The position numbers and the translations under genes were made by a program. 64,000 nt of DNA, from NCBI RefSeq assembly GCF_001879205.1, contig NZ_MLFK01000001.1:186001-250000 (forward strand). Direction: 5' to 3'. Source of the stretch: Flavobacterium johnsoniae (lineage in GTDB: Bacteria; Bacteroidota; Bacteroidia; Flavobacteriales; Flavobacteriaceae). Under the pieces are notes generated by a model, which saw only the letters and a program-made list of their open reading frames with translations, was not told the DNA's origin and ran no database searches. This document shows, one piece after another, positions 55,601 through 63,433 of the stretch (positions are counted from its first letter, which is position 1; each line of letters opens with the position of its first letter).

Positions 55601-55977
55601 TTATTTACAAATTGGAAGCTTTCAACTTGTTTAGAGGAATGTTAGACAACGTTAATAAAGAAGTTATCTCATTCTTATTCAAAGGTGATTTACCAGCTCA
55701 AAACGTACCTGAAATTCACGAAGCAAGAGAAGTTCGCCAAAAAGAGAATTTCAAATTAAGCAAAGACGAAATTCCAAACAGCGAAGATATCAACCGCGAA
55801 GCTGGAGAAACGCAACAGCGTCAGGTCACAGAAACCATTGTGAGAGATAATCCAAAAATCAATCGTAATGACAATGTAACAATTCAGGAAGTTGCAACTG
55901 GCAAAACAGAAACTATGAAATTCAAAAAAGCAGAAAATCTTTTAGCTTCTGGAGCTTGGGTTATTGTTAAAGAATAA
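52633..55977 (+). CDS. secA: Preprotein translocase ATPase SecA
   Basis: A 1114-residue SecA. NBD1 has [20 protein letters not shown] (Walker A) and [23 protein letters not shown]2 has [14 protein letters not shown] and [20 protein letters not shown]. Compared with E. coli SecA (about 900 residues) it carries an insert around residues 335-480, within the region after the first DEAD motif ([14 protein letters not shown] onwards), as is usual in Bacteroidota. The C-terminal zinc-binding Cys tail is missing; the protein ends [11 protein letters not shown]. It drives Sec export. Confidence 0.97.
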   Translation: MSFINSIIKVFVGDKSQKDVKALQPYLNKIKTFETSLMSLSHDELRARTVYFKERIKEARADKDAKIASLKAEVEKIEDIDKREDIYDAIDALEKEAYEISEKTLLEILPEAFSVVKETARRFKENSHIEVTATAKDREFSATKPYITIDGEKSVWANKWNAAGKDITWDMIHYDVQLIGGMVLHEGKVAEMQTGEGKTLVATLPLYLNALTGNGVHLVTVNDYLAKRDSTWKAPLFEFHGLSVDCIDNHQPSTEARKKAYDADITYGTNNEFGFDYLRDNMAHSPSDLVQRKHNYAIVDEVDSVLIDDARTPLIISGPVPQGDRHEFNELKPKIENLVAQQRQLANGFLAEAKKLIKEGNTKEGGFLLLRAYRSLPKNKALIKFLSEEGIKQLLQKTENQYMQDNNREMHKVDEALYFVIEEKNNQVELTDNGIKYLSGDTDSDFFVLPDIGTEIAAIEKQKLDKDAEAEAKERLFQDFGVKSERIHTLTQLLKAYSLFEKDVEYVIMDNKIMIVDEQTGRIMDGRRYSDGLHQAIEAKENVKIEAATQTFATVTLQNYFRMYSKLGGMTGTAVTEAGELWQIYKLDVVEIPTNRPIARQDKEDYIYKTTREKFNAVIEDVTELANAGRPVLIGTTSVEISELLSRMLKMRGITHNVLNAKMHKQEAQIVEEAGKAGVVTIATNMAGRGTDIKLSPEVKAAGGLAIVGTERHDSRRVDRQLRGRAGRQGDPGSSQFYVSLEDNLMRLFGSERVAKVMDRMGLKEGEVIQHSMMTKSIERAQKKVEENNFGVRKRLLEYDDVMNSQREVVYKRRRHALFGERLKLDIANMLYDTCELIVSNTKVTNDFKAFEFDLIRYFSITSPISEADFTKLSDIEITGKVYKEALAFYTEKTERSAREAFPIIKGVYEEPNNHFERIVVPFTDGIKTLNVVTDLKKAYDSEGAQLIADFEKNITLSIVDEAWKKHLRKMDELKQSVQLAVHEQKDPLLIYKLEAFNLFRGMLDNVNKEVISFLFKGDLPAQNVPEIHEAREVRQKENFKLSKDEIPNSEDINREAGETQQRQVTETIVRDNPKINRNDNVTIQEVATGKTETMKFKKAENLLASGAWVIVKE

Positions 55978-55984
55978 TTTTTTA

Positions 55985-56155
55985 GTATTCAGTTTACAGA
56001 CTGATTTCGATACATATCAAACCCGACAGGTTTTAAAAACCTGTCGGGTTTTTAGTTTTCAGTATCCAGCCATAGTTTACAACCTGCATACGAAAACTAA
56101 ATACCATAACTGAAAACTGAGACTGAGACCGAGACTGAATACTGAGCACTGCGAT
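55985..56155. repeat. Repeat cluster with terminator-like hairpin after secA
   Basis: A 15-bp perfect stem with 3-bp loop (AAACCCGACAGGTTT, 56019-56051) and T-tract form a strong terminator for secA. Around it are CAGT-family repeats (ACTGAAAACTGAGACTGAGA at about 56110). No gene is seen. Confidence 0.75.
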
Positions 56156-56206
56156 TAAATTGAAAACTTTTTTTAAAGAAAAGTTAAAAACAAAACGAAT
56201 TAAATG

Positions 56207-56214
56207 TATTTTTG
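56207..56214 (+). promoter_or_regulatory. -7 box of the copper-type cluster
   Basis: TATTTTTG, full match to TAnnTTTG. It covers the first possible TTG codon (56212), which shows that translation starts further downstream. Confidence 0.5.
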
Positions 56215-56238
56215 CATTCGAAACAACGAAATCAATCC

Positions 56239-56616
56239 TTGAAGAAGTTTTTTATCATATTACTTTCTTGCCTACTGCTGGTGCCATCTTTTGGCAATTT
56301 CTTTGTTTATGCTTCTTTCAAAATGAATCAGGACGAAATTGTAAAAACCATCTGTGTACAGCGCAAACAGGTTTTCAATACGTGTAATGGTCGATGCGAA
56401 CTTCAAAAAAGCCTTAAAAAATACGCCGACAACGAAAAGAAGATGCAAGACAATCTAAAAGAGAAATCAGAGATTGTTTACATTCAAAATACTATTACTG
56501 CACAATACAAATTGATCGCTCCAATTGAAACTAAAACAAAAAACTTTGGTGTTTTAGACAAAAAACCTATCTCAGTTTCAATCGTGGCTTTTCACCCGCC
56601 TTCCCTTTTTATATAA
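56239..56616 (+). CDS. Small CNGRC-motif protein of the MbnP/MbnH cluster
   Basis: A 125-residue protein from the TTG at 56239, with a membrane-anchoring or signal helix (residues 2-25, KKFFIILLSCLLLVPSF). Charged helical sequence follows with ICVQRKQVFNTCNGRCELQK, a CxxxC motif typical of small proteins next to MbnP in Bacteroidota. It is likely to bind a metal such as copper, by inference. A longer frame from TTG 56212 would overlap the -7 box. Confidence 0.65.
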   Translation: MKKFFIILLSCLLLVPSFGNFFVYASFKMNQDEIVKTICVQRKQVFNTCNGRCELQKSLKKYADNEKKMQDNLKEKSEIVYIQNTITAQYKLIAPIETKTKNFGVLDKKPISVSIVAFHPPSLFI

Positions 56617-56729
56617 TTTTTTAAATCCGATTTCATTTCAAAACTGAAATCAATTTTCATTGTTTAAAAAACAGTGAAAAAGCGTTTACGCATACTTAAA
56701 ATTTAAAATCATTATATAAAATTCATAAA

Positions 56730-57536
56730 ATGAAAACTACTTTATACAAAGCTTTAGCTATTGTGGCTCTATCTATATCTTTATTTTCTTGTTCAAGCGA
56801 TGATGAAAACGAAACATCGGCTGAAGGAAATGGAAAAATCACTTTAAAATTTGACAACGCTTACGGCGCTAACGACTTAATTTTAAACACACAGGGAAAC
56901 ACAACTTCAAACAATGAAGTATTAAAAATCAGTCTTGTAAAATATATTGTAAGCAATGTTGTTTTCACAAAAGCTGACGGAACTACTTATACCTACCCAA
57001 AAAGCAAAAGCTATTTTATTGCCGATGAATCTACAACTGCCGGACAACAATTTCAATTGACCGATGTTCCTGTTGGAGATTATGTAAAGGTAAAATTCGG
57101 AATTGGGGTTGATGAAGAGCAATGGAAATTAGGCGCTGCTGGTCAGGGTGATTTTCTTGCACAGGCAAATGATGCCGGAATGCTTTGGTCGTGGGCTGCA
57201 GGTTATAAATTCTTCGCTCTTGAAGGTACTTTCACTTCACCAACTGTAACAACAGCGGTTCCTTTTATGATTCATACCGGAAAAACCGGAACAGACTACA
57301 ATTATACCGAAGTAACACTTGATATGCCTACAAAAGCTTTGGTTCGTACCAATATTACTCCTGCAGTTCATATCGTTACAGATCTTTCGAAAGTTATCGA
57401 CGGTAAAAACAAAATTAAACTTTCAGACAACAATGCAAACGGAATGGGCGCGATGATTATGGGCGGTGCAAACCTGCCGTTGATTACCCAAAACTTCAGC
57501 GCGATGTTTAGAATTGATCACGTACATAACGACTAA
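56730..57536 (+). CDS. MbnP-family metal-binding lipoprotein
   Basis: A 268-residue lipoprotein (lipobox ISLFSCSS) of the MbnP family. It has the conserved start GKITLKFDNAYGANDLILN, LKISLVKYIVSNVVFTKADG, and DEEQWKLGAAGQGDFLAQAN. Known biology: in methanotrophs MbnP binds copper after its partner MbnH oxidises a Trp to kynurenine. Trp-rich DAGMLWSWAAGYKFF here may hold the modified residue, as an inference. It precedes the MbnH gene. Confidence 0.88.
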   Translation: MKTTLYKALAIVALSISLFSCSSDDENETSAEGNGKITLKFDNAYGANDLILNTQGNTTSNNEVLKISLVKYIVSNVVFTKADGTTYTYPKSKSYFIADESTTAGQQFQLTDVPVGDYVKVKFGIGVDEEQWKLGAAGQGDFLAQANDAGMLWSWAAGYKFFALEGTFTSPTVTTAVPFMIHTGKTGTDYNYTEVTLDMPTKALVRTNITPAVHIVTDLSKVIDGKNKIKLSDNNANGMGAMIMGGANLPLITQNFSAMFRIDHVHND

Positions 57537-57715
57537 ATTTATTTTCAGGAGCACAAAAGTTAAGACTTCACAGACCCTCTATCTGCCTATTTTTATGTCG
57601 AATACTGCCATAAAAAGATAATGCTTTTAACAAAGTTCATTGAACTCCATTACAATAAAAGCTAAGTAAATCAGGGATAAATAAAAACTTTTGTGCTTCT
57701 TAAAACCAAAAAATC

Positions 57716-58762
57716 ATGTTGAAAATAAAATATTTTCTATGGCTGATAGTTCCGTTTTTATGGAGCTGTTCTAATCAGGATGATGAGGAAGAATATGTAA
57801 ACATTCCGTTAGAATTTAAAGTCCCTTCAAACTTTCCTGATCTTGCTTATAATATTGCCTTAAATCCGCCGACAGAAAAAGGTTTTGAATTAGGGAAAAA
57901 ACTCTTTTACGACGGCCGTTTAGCCTCAGATGGAGTCGTTTCATGCGGTTTCTGCCATATACAAGCCAATGCTTTTACGCATCACGGACATACAGTAAGT
58001 CATGGTGTTGATAATGCCGAAGGAACACGAAACACGCCGCCAATTCAAAATTTAGCTTACCAAAGTATTTTCATGTATGACGGCGCCGCTGATCATTTAG
58101 ATTTACAGCCTATTATTCCGCTTACAAGTATTATCGAGATGAACGGCAATATGAATTCGATTCTAAAAATGATGAAAGCCGATAAAGAATATCAAAAACT
58201 ATTTGGACAGGCTTTTGACGATGGTGCCATTACAACCGAAAATATGCTGAAAGCGCTTTCGCAATTTATGGTTATGGTGGTTTCATCCAACTCTAAGTTT
58301 GACAAATACCGACGAAATGAAGCTGGCGGAACTTTTACTTCTGATGAATTGGCCGGTTATGATTTATTTAAATCGAAATGCGCATCATGCCACGCAACTG
58401 ACTTGCAGACCGATAACTCTTTTAGAAATAATGGTTTGGCCGTAAATCCAAAGGTTAATGATGTTGGCCGATATAAAGTAACTGAAGTGGCAAGCGATTA
58501 TTACAAGTTTAAGGTTCCAAGTTTGCGAAATGTAGAAGTTTCCGGGCCTTATATGCACGATGGAAGATTTGGAACTCTTGAAGGCGTTTTGGATCATTAT
58601 TCAAACGGTATTGAAGACTCGCCAACATTAGACCCACTATTAAAACAGAATGGAAAATTTGGAATCGCTCTTAATGCAACAGAGAAAAAACAAATAATTG
58701 CTTTTCTAAAAACGTTAACGGATACGCAATATCTGACAGATAAGCGTTTTGCAGAATTTTAA
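57716..58762 (+). CDS. MbnH/CcpA-type diheme cytochrome c peroxidase
   Basis: A 348-residue lipoprotein (MKIKYFLWLIVPFLWSCSN). Two heme-binding motifs are visible: CGFCH in VSCGFCHIQANAF (C-x2-CH) and CASCH in FKSKCASCHATDL. The segment PPIQNLAYQSIFMYDGAADH and LDHYSNGIEDSPTLDPLL are family-typical. In the MbnP/MbnH pair this enzyme oxidises a Trp of MbnP to create a copper site. It follows MbnP on the same strand and is 179 bp away. Confidence 0.88.
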   Translation: MLKIKYFLWLIVPFLWSCSNQDDEEEYVNIPLEFKVPSNFPDLAYNIALNPPTEKGFELGKKLFYDGRLASDGVVSCGFCHIQANAFTHHGHTVSHGVDNAEGTRNTPPIQNLAYQSIFMYDGAADHLDLQPIIPLTSIIEMNGNMNSILKMMKADKEYQKLFGQAFDDGAITTENMLKALSQFMVMVVSSNSKFDKYRRNEAGGTFTSDELAGYDLFKSKCASCHATDLQTDNSFRNNGLAVNPKVNDVGRYKVTEVASDYYKFKVPSLRNVEVSGPYMHDGRFGTLEGVLDHYSNGIEDSPTLDPLLKQNGKFGIALNATEKKQIIAFLKTLTDTQYLTDKRFAEF

Positions 58763-58830
58763 AAAAGAATTTAGCCTACAGATTATACGGCTTTACATAT
58801 TAAAAACAATACGAAACAGTTTCTTTCAAC

Positions 58831-58949
58831 ACATAGAAACATAGAATTTCTTAAAGACGTTTCACTTGTATGAACACACATAGCTATGTGTAAATGACGT
58901 GTCATTTATTTCAATCTTATTCAAAAGATGCAAAACTATGTTTCTATGT
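58831..58949. repeat. Nested inverted repeat, 'ACATAGAAACATAG' family
   Basis: Outer arms 58831-58844 and 58936-58949 are perfect 14-bp complements. Inside are a 16-bp palindrome (ACACATAGCTATGTGT, 58876-58891) and AAATGACGTGTCATTT (58892-58907). It could fold into a three-hairpin structure. It lies between the MbnH and barrel-protein genes. Confidence 0.85.
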
Positions 58950-58983
58950 ATTGAATTAATCTGAAAAAAAAATAAACTAATAA

Positions 58984-59144
58984 AAACAGGTGCCATAGCC
59001 CCGATTGAAGTGGAAAGCCTTTTTGAAAAAAGACCAAATTTTTCTTGAGTTTATGAAGCGACCAACGGAAGCTTTATAAACTTTTAGAAAAATGGGATTT
59101 TGAAAAAAGCTTAAAACGAAAAGCGGGATCAGCTCCTAAAAAAT
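58984..59144. repeat. 'AGCTCC...TAGCCC' structured repeat, copy C (plus orientation)
   Basis: Begins AGGTGCCATAGCCCCGATTG and ends AAGCGGGATCAGCTCCTAAA, matching both ends of copy A (29012-29100) in the opposite orientation, with a longer divergent centre. It ends 8 bp before the next ATG, so it forms most of that gene's 5' leader. Confidence 0.7.
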
Positions 59145-59151
59145 AATTAAA

Positions 59152-60111
59152 ATGAAAAAATTAATAGTAGTATATGCTCTTTTGGCTGGTTTTTCGGCCT
59201 TTAGTTTTACTGAAAAAGATAGTATTTCGGCATTCACTTTTCATCGTTTAGAAATGATGGAAGATTTTGATTGTGATGCCTGCGGCTGTTCTGCAAGCGG
59301 CGGGAGCATGGGTTTTAGTTCTATGCTGAACAACAATTTTGTGGGCTTGAGATATTTTAAACAAAGTTATACCAGCCGTGATGGGATTTTTGCCAATTCT
59401 CCATGGATTGATGAAAACTTCAACACGATTCAGGCTTGGGCTAGAATTCCGGTTACAGAGAAAATCCAGATATCGGCCTTGGTTCCCTATCATTTTCACG
59501 AGAGGGAATTAACTGCAGGAACGCAAAGCATTGAAGGTTTGGGAGATATTACTATTATGGGACTTTATACGGTTTATGAAACTAAAAAAGACAGCACGGT
59601 TTTTACTCACAAAGTGAATATTGGCGGAGGTGTTAAGATTCCAACCGGAAAATTTAAAGAGATTAACAACCTGGGAACGATCAATCAGAGTTTTCAATTA
59701 GGAACCGGAAGCTGGGATTTTCCATTGGTTACTGAATATGTTATTAAACGTAATAATTTGGGGTTAAACGCAACTGCGAATTATATTTTTAAAACGGAAA
59801 ACAGCAAAAATTACCAATATGGCGATCAATTTAATTATGCAGGTACTTTTTTCTATTTGTTTAATGCAAATGAATTCCAGATTGTGCCGCAGGCTGGTCT
59901 TGCCGGCGAAGTTTACCAGACTAATAAACAGCATTCGCTTGATCTGCCTAATACTGCCGGAGATATTTTGTTTGGCAAATTTGGTATTGAAGCCGGAAAA
60001 GATAAGTTCTCGATTGGTGTAAATGCGATGCTTCCTATTAAACAAAATCTTTCAAACGGAAACATGGAAGCAAATTACAGATGGAGTATTAATTTGAATT
60101 ATACTTTGTAA
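59152..60111 (+). CDS. Cys-rich-start outer-membrane barrel protein of the MbnP/MbnH cluster
   Basis: A 319-residue exported protein (signal to about residue 18) with a short Cys cluster, FDCDACGCSASGG, right after the signal, followed by beta-barrel-like alternating strands and a C-terminal Leu. The Cys cluster (DCDACGC) may bind copper. It follows the MbnH gene and probably forms an outer-membrane channel or transporter for the system. Family name not certain. Confidence 0.72.
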   Translation: MKKLIVVYALLAGFSAFSFTEKDSISAFTFHRLEMMEDFDCDACGCSASGGSMGFSSMLNNNFVGLRYFKQSYTSRDGIFANSPWIDENFNTIQAWARIPVTEKIQISALVPYHFHERELTAGTQSIEGLGDITIMGLYTVYETKKDSTVFTHKVNIGGGVKIPTGKFKEINNLGTINQSFQLGTGSWDFPLVTEYVIKRNNLGLNATANYIFKTENSKNYQYGDQFNYAGTFFYLFNANEFQIVPQAGLAGEVYQTNKQHSLDLPNTAGDILFGKFGIEAGKDKFSIGVNAMLPIKQNLSNGNMEANYRWSINLNYTL

Positions 60112-60152
60112 GCTGCTAAGGCTCTAAATTGCTGAGATGCTAAGTTTTTTTC

Positions 60153-60190
60153 AGCCTCGAATTCAGGACAAAATTCATGAATTCGAGGCT
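60153..60190. terminator. Bidirectional hairpin between convergent genes
   Basis: 13-bp perfect stem AGCCTCGAATTCA/TGAATTCGAGGCT with T-runs on both sides (TTTTTT before, TTATTTTTTAT after). Preceded by degenerate CTAAG repeats (about 60118-60145). Confidence 0.8.
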
Positions 60191-60232
60191 TATTTTTTAT
60201 CCTGCAAGTTTTAAAAACTTTGCAGAAAAACT

Positions 60233-60895
60233 TTATCTCGGGTTTTCCTGATAATATCTTGCTTCGATTCTTTTGATATCTTTTATTGAATTCTTAGCCC
60301 AGGCCAGACGTTTTTCCATAATCTCATCGTCTGACAAATGCCAGCTAATGTCTGAATTTCGTAATCTGTTGGTTAAGTTTTGAATAATGATGGCGGCCGA
60401 AACAGAAATATTTAAGCTTTCTGTAAAACCAACCATTGGAATCTTTAAAAAACCGTCGGCTTTTTCTAAAATTTCTGGTGAAAGTCCGTCTTTTTCGGTT
60501 CCAAAAAATAAGGCACTTGGTTTTGTAATATCAAAGTCCTCCAGCATTGAATCGTTTTCATGCGGTGTTGTGGCGATAATTTGGTATCCTTTGTTTTTTA
60601 AAGAAGAAATACAGCCCTCTACGGTATCGAAACGATTGATGTCCACCCACTTTTGCGCACCCAATGCGATTTCTTTATCTATTCTTTTTCCAAAACGCTG
60701 TTCAATAATATTAAGTTCCTGAATTCCGAAAACTTCACAGCTTCGCATTACAGCGCTGGTATTGTGCATTTGAAAAACATCTTCGACCGCAATGGTAAAA
60801 TGTTTGGTACGATTTTCTAATACTTTAAGAAACTTCTCTTTTCGGTTATCCGTTAATATATTTTCAAGAAATGCCAGGTAATCTAAATCAATCAT
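60233..60895 (-). CDS. TrmH-family RNA 2'-O-methyltransferase
   Basis: A 220-residue SPOUT enzyme. Motif 1 is HNTSAVMRSCEVFGI (Asn and Arg catalytic), motif 2 is ALFFGTEKDGLSPE, motif 3 is IPMVGFTESLNISVSAAI. This is the TrmH type that methylates G18 of tRNA. The ATG at 60895 is chosen because the promoter box TATTTTTG (60914-60921, minus strand) overlaps the longer N-terminus (MFISNVFLRQ). It is convergent with the copper-cluster barrel gene. Confidence 0.9.
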   Translation of the reverse strand: MIDLDYLAFLENILTDNRKEKFLKVLENRTKHFTIAVEDVFQMHNTSAVMRSCEVFGIQELNIIEQRFGKRIDKEIALGAQKWVDINRFDTVEGCISSLKNKGYQIIATTPHENDSMLEDFDITKPSALFFGTEKDGLSPEILEKADGFLKIPMVGFTESLNISVSAAIIIQNLTNRLRNSDISWHLSDDEIMEKRLAWAKNSIKDIKRIEARYYQENPR

Positions 60896-60913
60896 TTTTG
60901 TTTGTGTTTGGCG

Positions 60914-60921
60914 CAAAAATA
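60914..60921 (-). promoter_or_regulatory. -7 box of the TrmH-like gene
   Basis: TATTTTTG on the minus strand, 18 bp before the ATG at 60895. Confidence 0.55.
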
Positions 60922-60958
60922 CATTAGAAATAAACAAAATGAAAATTCAATTGTGTTT

Positions 60959-61927
60959 TCAGTGCTCTAGATGCTCCAGCAATGTATTATTTAGTTTTTC
61001 ATGCAATATATTGAGTTTTGAAAAATCTATTTGCAAAGTTTCTTCTTTAAACAAATCACCTGTGAAAACAGTATTTTTATCTTTAGAATGCTGTTTTAAA
61101 CGTTCCAGCATTTTTTCAAGCTCGTCATGAGAATATTCGATATCAATAAAGGATATAAATTTTTCTAAGGCGTTTTTCATTCCATCGTTATAATTCAAAA
61201 TCGCAGCATTTTGATTTGTTTCGTAAAAATCCAGGAAACCCTGGAAATATTTTTCTAAAACCAAAGCCCCGTATTGTCGAAAACTTGTTTCTTCGATTTC
61301 CTGAGACGAAATTCCAAAAACACTTGGAGGAATTAAATTTGGCACCATGTGCATTCCCATCATTTTTTGATGTGATTTTAAAACTTCAGTTGGGTTTCTG
61401 TATAATAATCCAAACGGAACTTCAGGAAAAATAGATCTAAAGTAACCTGCATTAAATATATGCCAGGCATCGAGTTTTACAATTAAATGCTTTTGCTGCG
61501 GAAATCTTTTTTGCCCTAAAAAATTTAATACCGCTTTTATAAGTGCTGTTTTTTTATCTAAACCAAAATAATCACTTCTTAATACCTGATCTATAATTGG
61601 CGCTTCTGAAATCATGATATTTTCTGCAGAAGCTGCCAAACATTGACTCAGCATCGTAGATCCGCATCGGGACACATGAAAAACCAGCGATCTCAACTCG
61701 ACCGATTCTAATTCGTGCGACCACTCAATCAAATTTTCGACTGTACTTACGGCTTTATTTAGTTTTGAATTAAATTTATGGCCATTGCATTTCGCAATTG
61801 TGTCAGTAAAAAATGGTTCAGCAAAATTTACATCTGCCAGATATATCCATTCAAAATAAGCTTCTTTGTCGGTTTCGATTAATTTATACGGAATCCAATT
61901 GGAGAGAGGATGATCTATATTTTTCAT
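60959..61927 (-). CDS. Sulfotransferase family protein
   Basis: A 322-residue protein from the ATG at 61927 (a longer frame to 61957 adds 10 residues over the upstream stop). The 5'-phosphosulfate-binding loop is VFHVSRCGSTMLSQCL and the 3'-phosphate region is near GLLYRNPTEVLKSHQ; a catalytic His lies downstream. It overlaps or abuts the beta-hydroxylase-like gene, and an APS kinase gene completes a three-gene cassette on one strand. The acceptor substrate is unknown. Confidence 0.85.
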   Translation of the reverse strand: MKNIDHPLSNWIPYKLIETDKEAYFEWIYLADVNFAEPFFTDTIAKCNGHKFNSKLNKAVSTVENLIEWSHELESVELRSLVFHVSRCGSTMLSQCLAASAENIMISEAPIIDQVLRSDYFGLDKKTALIKAVLNFLGQKRFPQQKHLIVKLDAWHIFNAGYFRSIFPEVPFGLLYRNPTEVLKSHQKMMGMHMVPNLIPPSVFGISSQEIEETSFRQYGALVLEKYFQGFLDFYETNQNAAILNYNDGMKNALEKFISFIDIEYSHDELEKMLERLKQHSKDKNTVFTGDLFKEETLQIDFSKLNILHEKLNNTLLEHLEH

Positions 61928-61934
61928 TTTGATT

Positions 61935-62618
61935 TTATTTTGATTGAAGAGCTGCAATTAGTTTTGCGTTTGTATCTGATGGATTTCTGGAAAGTTCTTC
62001 TATAATCCGTTGTTTAATTTCGTCTGAATAGTCAATTTCTTTAGGAGAATAACTAACATCAAAACCCATTTCAGCAAATAATTTATCAGACCAATCGTTT
62101 CTTATACAATCCAGCGTGAGGTGAATTCTTGATTCCTTACTTTTATTTTCTACGCTGTGCGGCAACTGAAAATTAGCATACCAGCACTCTCCCATTTTCA
62201 TTGGTACAAGTTTTTTATCGACATAAAAGAAAACTTCAGAATTGGTTATAATGGGAATATGAATTCTAAAAAATCCGTCTTCATACGAAGTATCGTTATC
62301 AACATGTTCTTTTATTTCGCTGTTTGGTCCTAAACGCAATAATCTCACGGCTTCTTTTTCGCACTGAAACCAATCCATAATTTCTTTAAAATAATGACAG
62401 CGGTCAAGGAGAGAAGTATTTTGATATTCCTTATTTGGAAAAGAAGTAATATCGTCAATCAAACCCGATTGTGACCGCAAAGAAACACTTGTCCAGTTGC
62501 CTTCATAACGCCCAGTATTAAAATGCGGCGTCCATAATTCGCTTTCACATAGAGCGAATTCCTGCTGTAATTTATCTATTGAAAAAGTAATGGAAAGTCT
62601 GCTGGAGGAAGGATTCAT
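61935..62618 (-). CDS. Aspartyl/asparaginyl beta-hydroxylase-like dioxygenase
   Basis: A 227-residue 2-oxoglutarate/Fe(II)-type protein. The iron-binding His are in SEIKEHVDNDTSY (HxD) and FQLPHSVENKSK (distal His), with RIHLTLDCIRND supplying the 2-oxoglutarate-binding Arg. The N-terminal Ser/Arg start and absence of a signal peptide suggest a cytoplasmic enzyme. It lies 7 bp upstream of the sulfotransferase gene, so the two are probably co-translated. It might hydroxylate the group that is then sulfated. Confidence 0.82.
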   Translation of the reverse strand: MNPSSSRLSITFSIDKLQQEFALCESELWTPHFNTGRYEGNWTSVSLRSQSGLIDDITSFPNKEYQNTSLLDRCHYFKEIMDWFQCEKEAVRLLRLGPNSEIKEHVDNDTSYEDGFFRIHIPIITNSEVFFYVDKKLVPMKMGECWYANFQLPHSVENKSKESRIHLTLDCIRNDWSDKLFAEMGFDVSYSPKEIDYSDEIKQRIIEELSRNPSDTNAKLIAALQSK

Positions 62619-62747
62619 ACACTTTTAAAGATTAAATTTGATACAATTTGTTTTGGTACGTAAATATATAATTTATAAGAACTTGAACATCTTATAAATA
62701 AGCAAAATTTTACAAATTCAAAAAAACTGTAATTTTTAATTCTCATT

Positions 62748-63269
62748 TTAAATATTAGAAACAATAAAATTATAGAGTTTATGGGTCGAAAAAGTTACGG
62801 CTTCAGAATCTGTTTTGAGAATTAGATCTGCATTTGCAGGAATTTCAAAAACATCACTTATTCCGGTAAAGTTTTTAATTTGATTAGAATCGTCATCCGG
62901 CAGCAAGGCTTTTTTATATAATCCTTTTGGGTCTCTTTCTATCAAATTTTCTACAGAACAATCTAAAAATACAGTTCTAACAAAATGATGCTGCCTTATT
63001 TCACTTCGTATGCTTTCGTAAGGATTTATTACTGACATTAAAACAATGGTGTTTTCTTTGACAAAGCGCTGCCCTACATCAAAAAGACGTCTAACATTCT
63101 CACATCGGTCTTCTTTAGAAAATCCTAAATCTTTACAAATTGTTTTTCGGTACACATCTCCGTCAATTATTTCGACATTATAATTATTTTGAATTAATAA
63201 ATGCCGAACATTTTCGGCCAATGTCGTTTTTCCTGAACCTGATAACCCTGTAAATTGTATTAAAATCAT
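62748..63269 (-). CDS. cysC: Adenylylsulfate (APS) kinase
   Basis: A 173-residue P-loop kinase: GLSGSGKTTLAENV (Walker A), DGDVYRKTICKDLGFSKEDR and the FxxxVFLDCSVENLIERDPKGLY lid. It makes PAPS from APS. It heads, 130 bp upstream, the beta-hydroxylase and sulfotransferase genes, and would supply their PAPS donor. No ATP sulfurylase gene (cysD/cysN) is in the window, so APS must come from elsewhere. It is a short stand-alone form rather than a bifunctional fusion. Confidence 0.88.
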   Translation of the reverse strand: MILIQFTGLSGSGKTTLAENVRHLLIQNNYNVEIIDGDVYRKTICKDLGFSKEDRCENVRRLFDVGQRFVKENTIVLMSVINPYESIRSEIRQHHFVRTVFLDCSVENLIERDPKGLYKKALLPDDDSNQIKNFTGISDVFEIPANADLILKTDSEAVTFSTHKLYNFIVSNI

Positions 63270-63433
63270 TTGGATTTTCTCTTTCTTTATTCAACATTAA
63301 AACTAAATAATTTACAAAACCAAAACAACAAGTATAAGTACGGTTTTATTTTTGCTCAAAAATTAAAAAAGAATCTTGTAAGCAAGTCTTACATTTTTGA
63401 AATTGCTATTTTTATCTTTTAATTGAAATAAGA

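Noticed and set aside
56160..56387. A 75-codon plus-strand frame overlapping the CNGRC-protein region
   Set aside because: It is out of frame with the CNGRC protein, has no signal or domain, and begins upstream of the -7 box.
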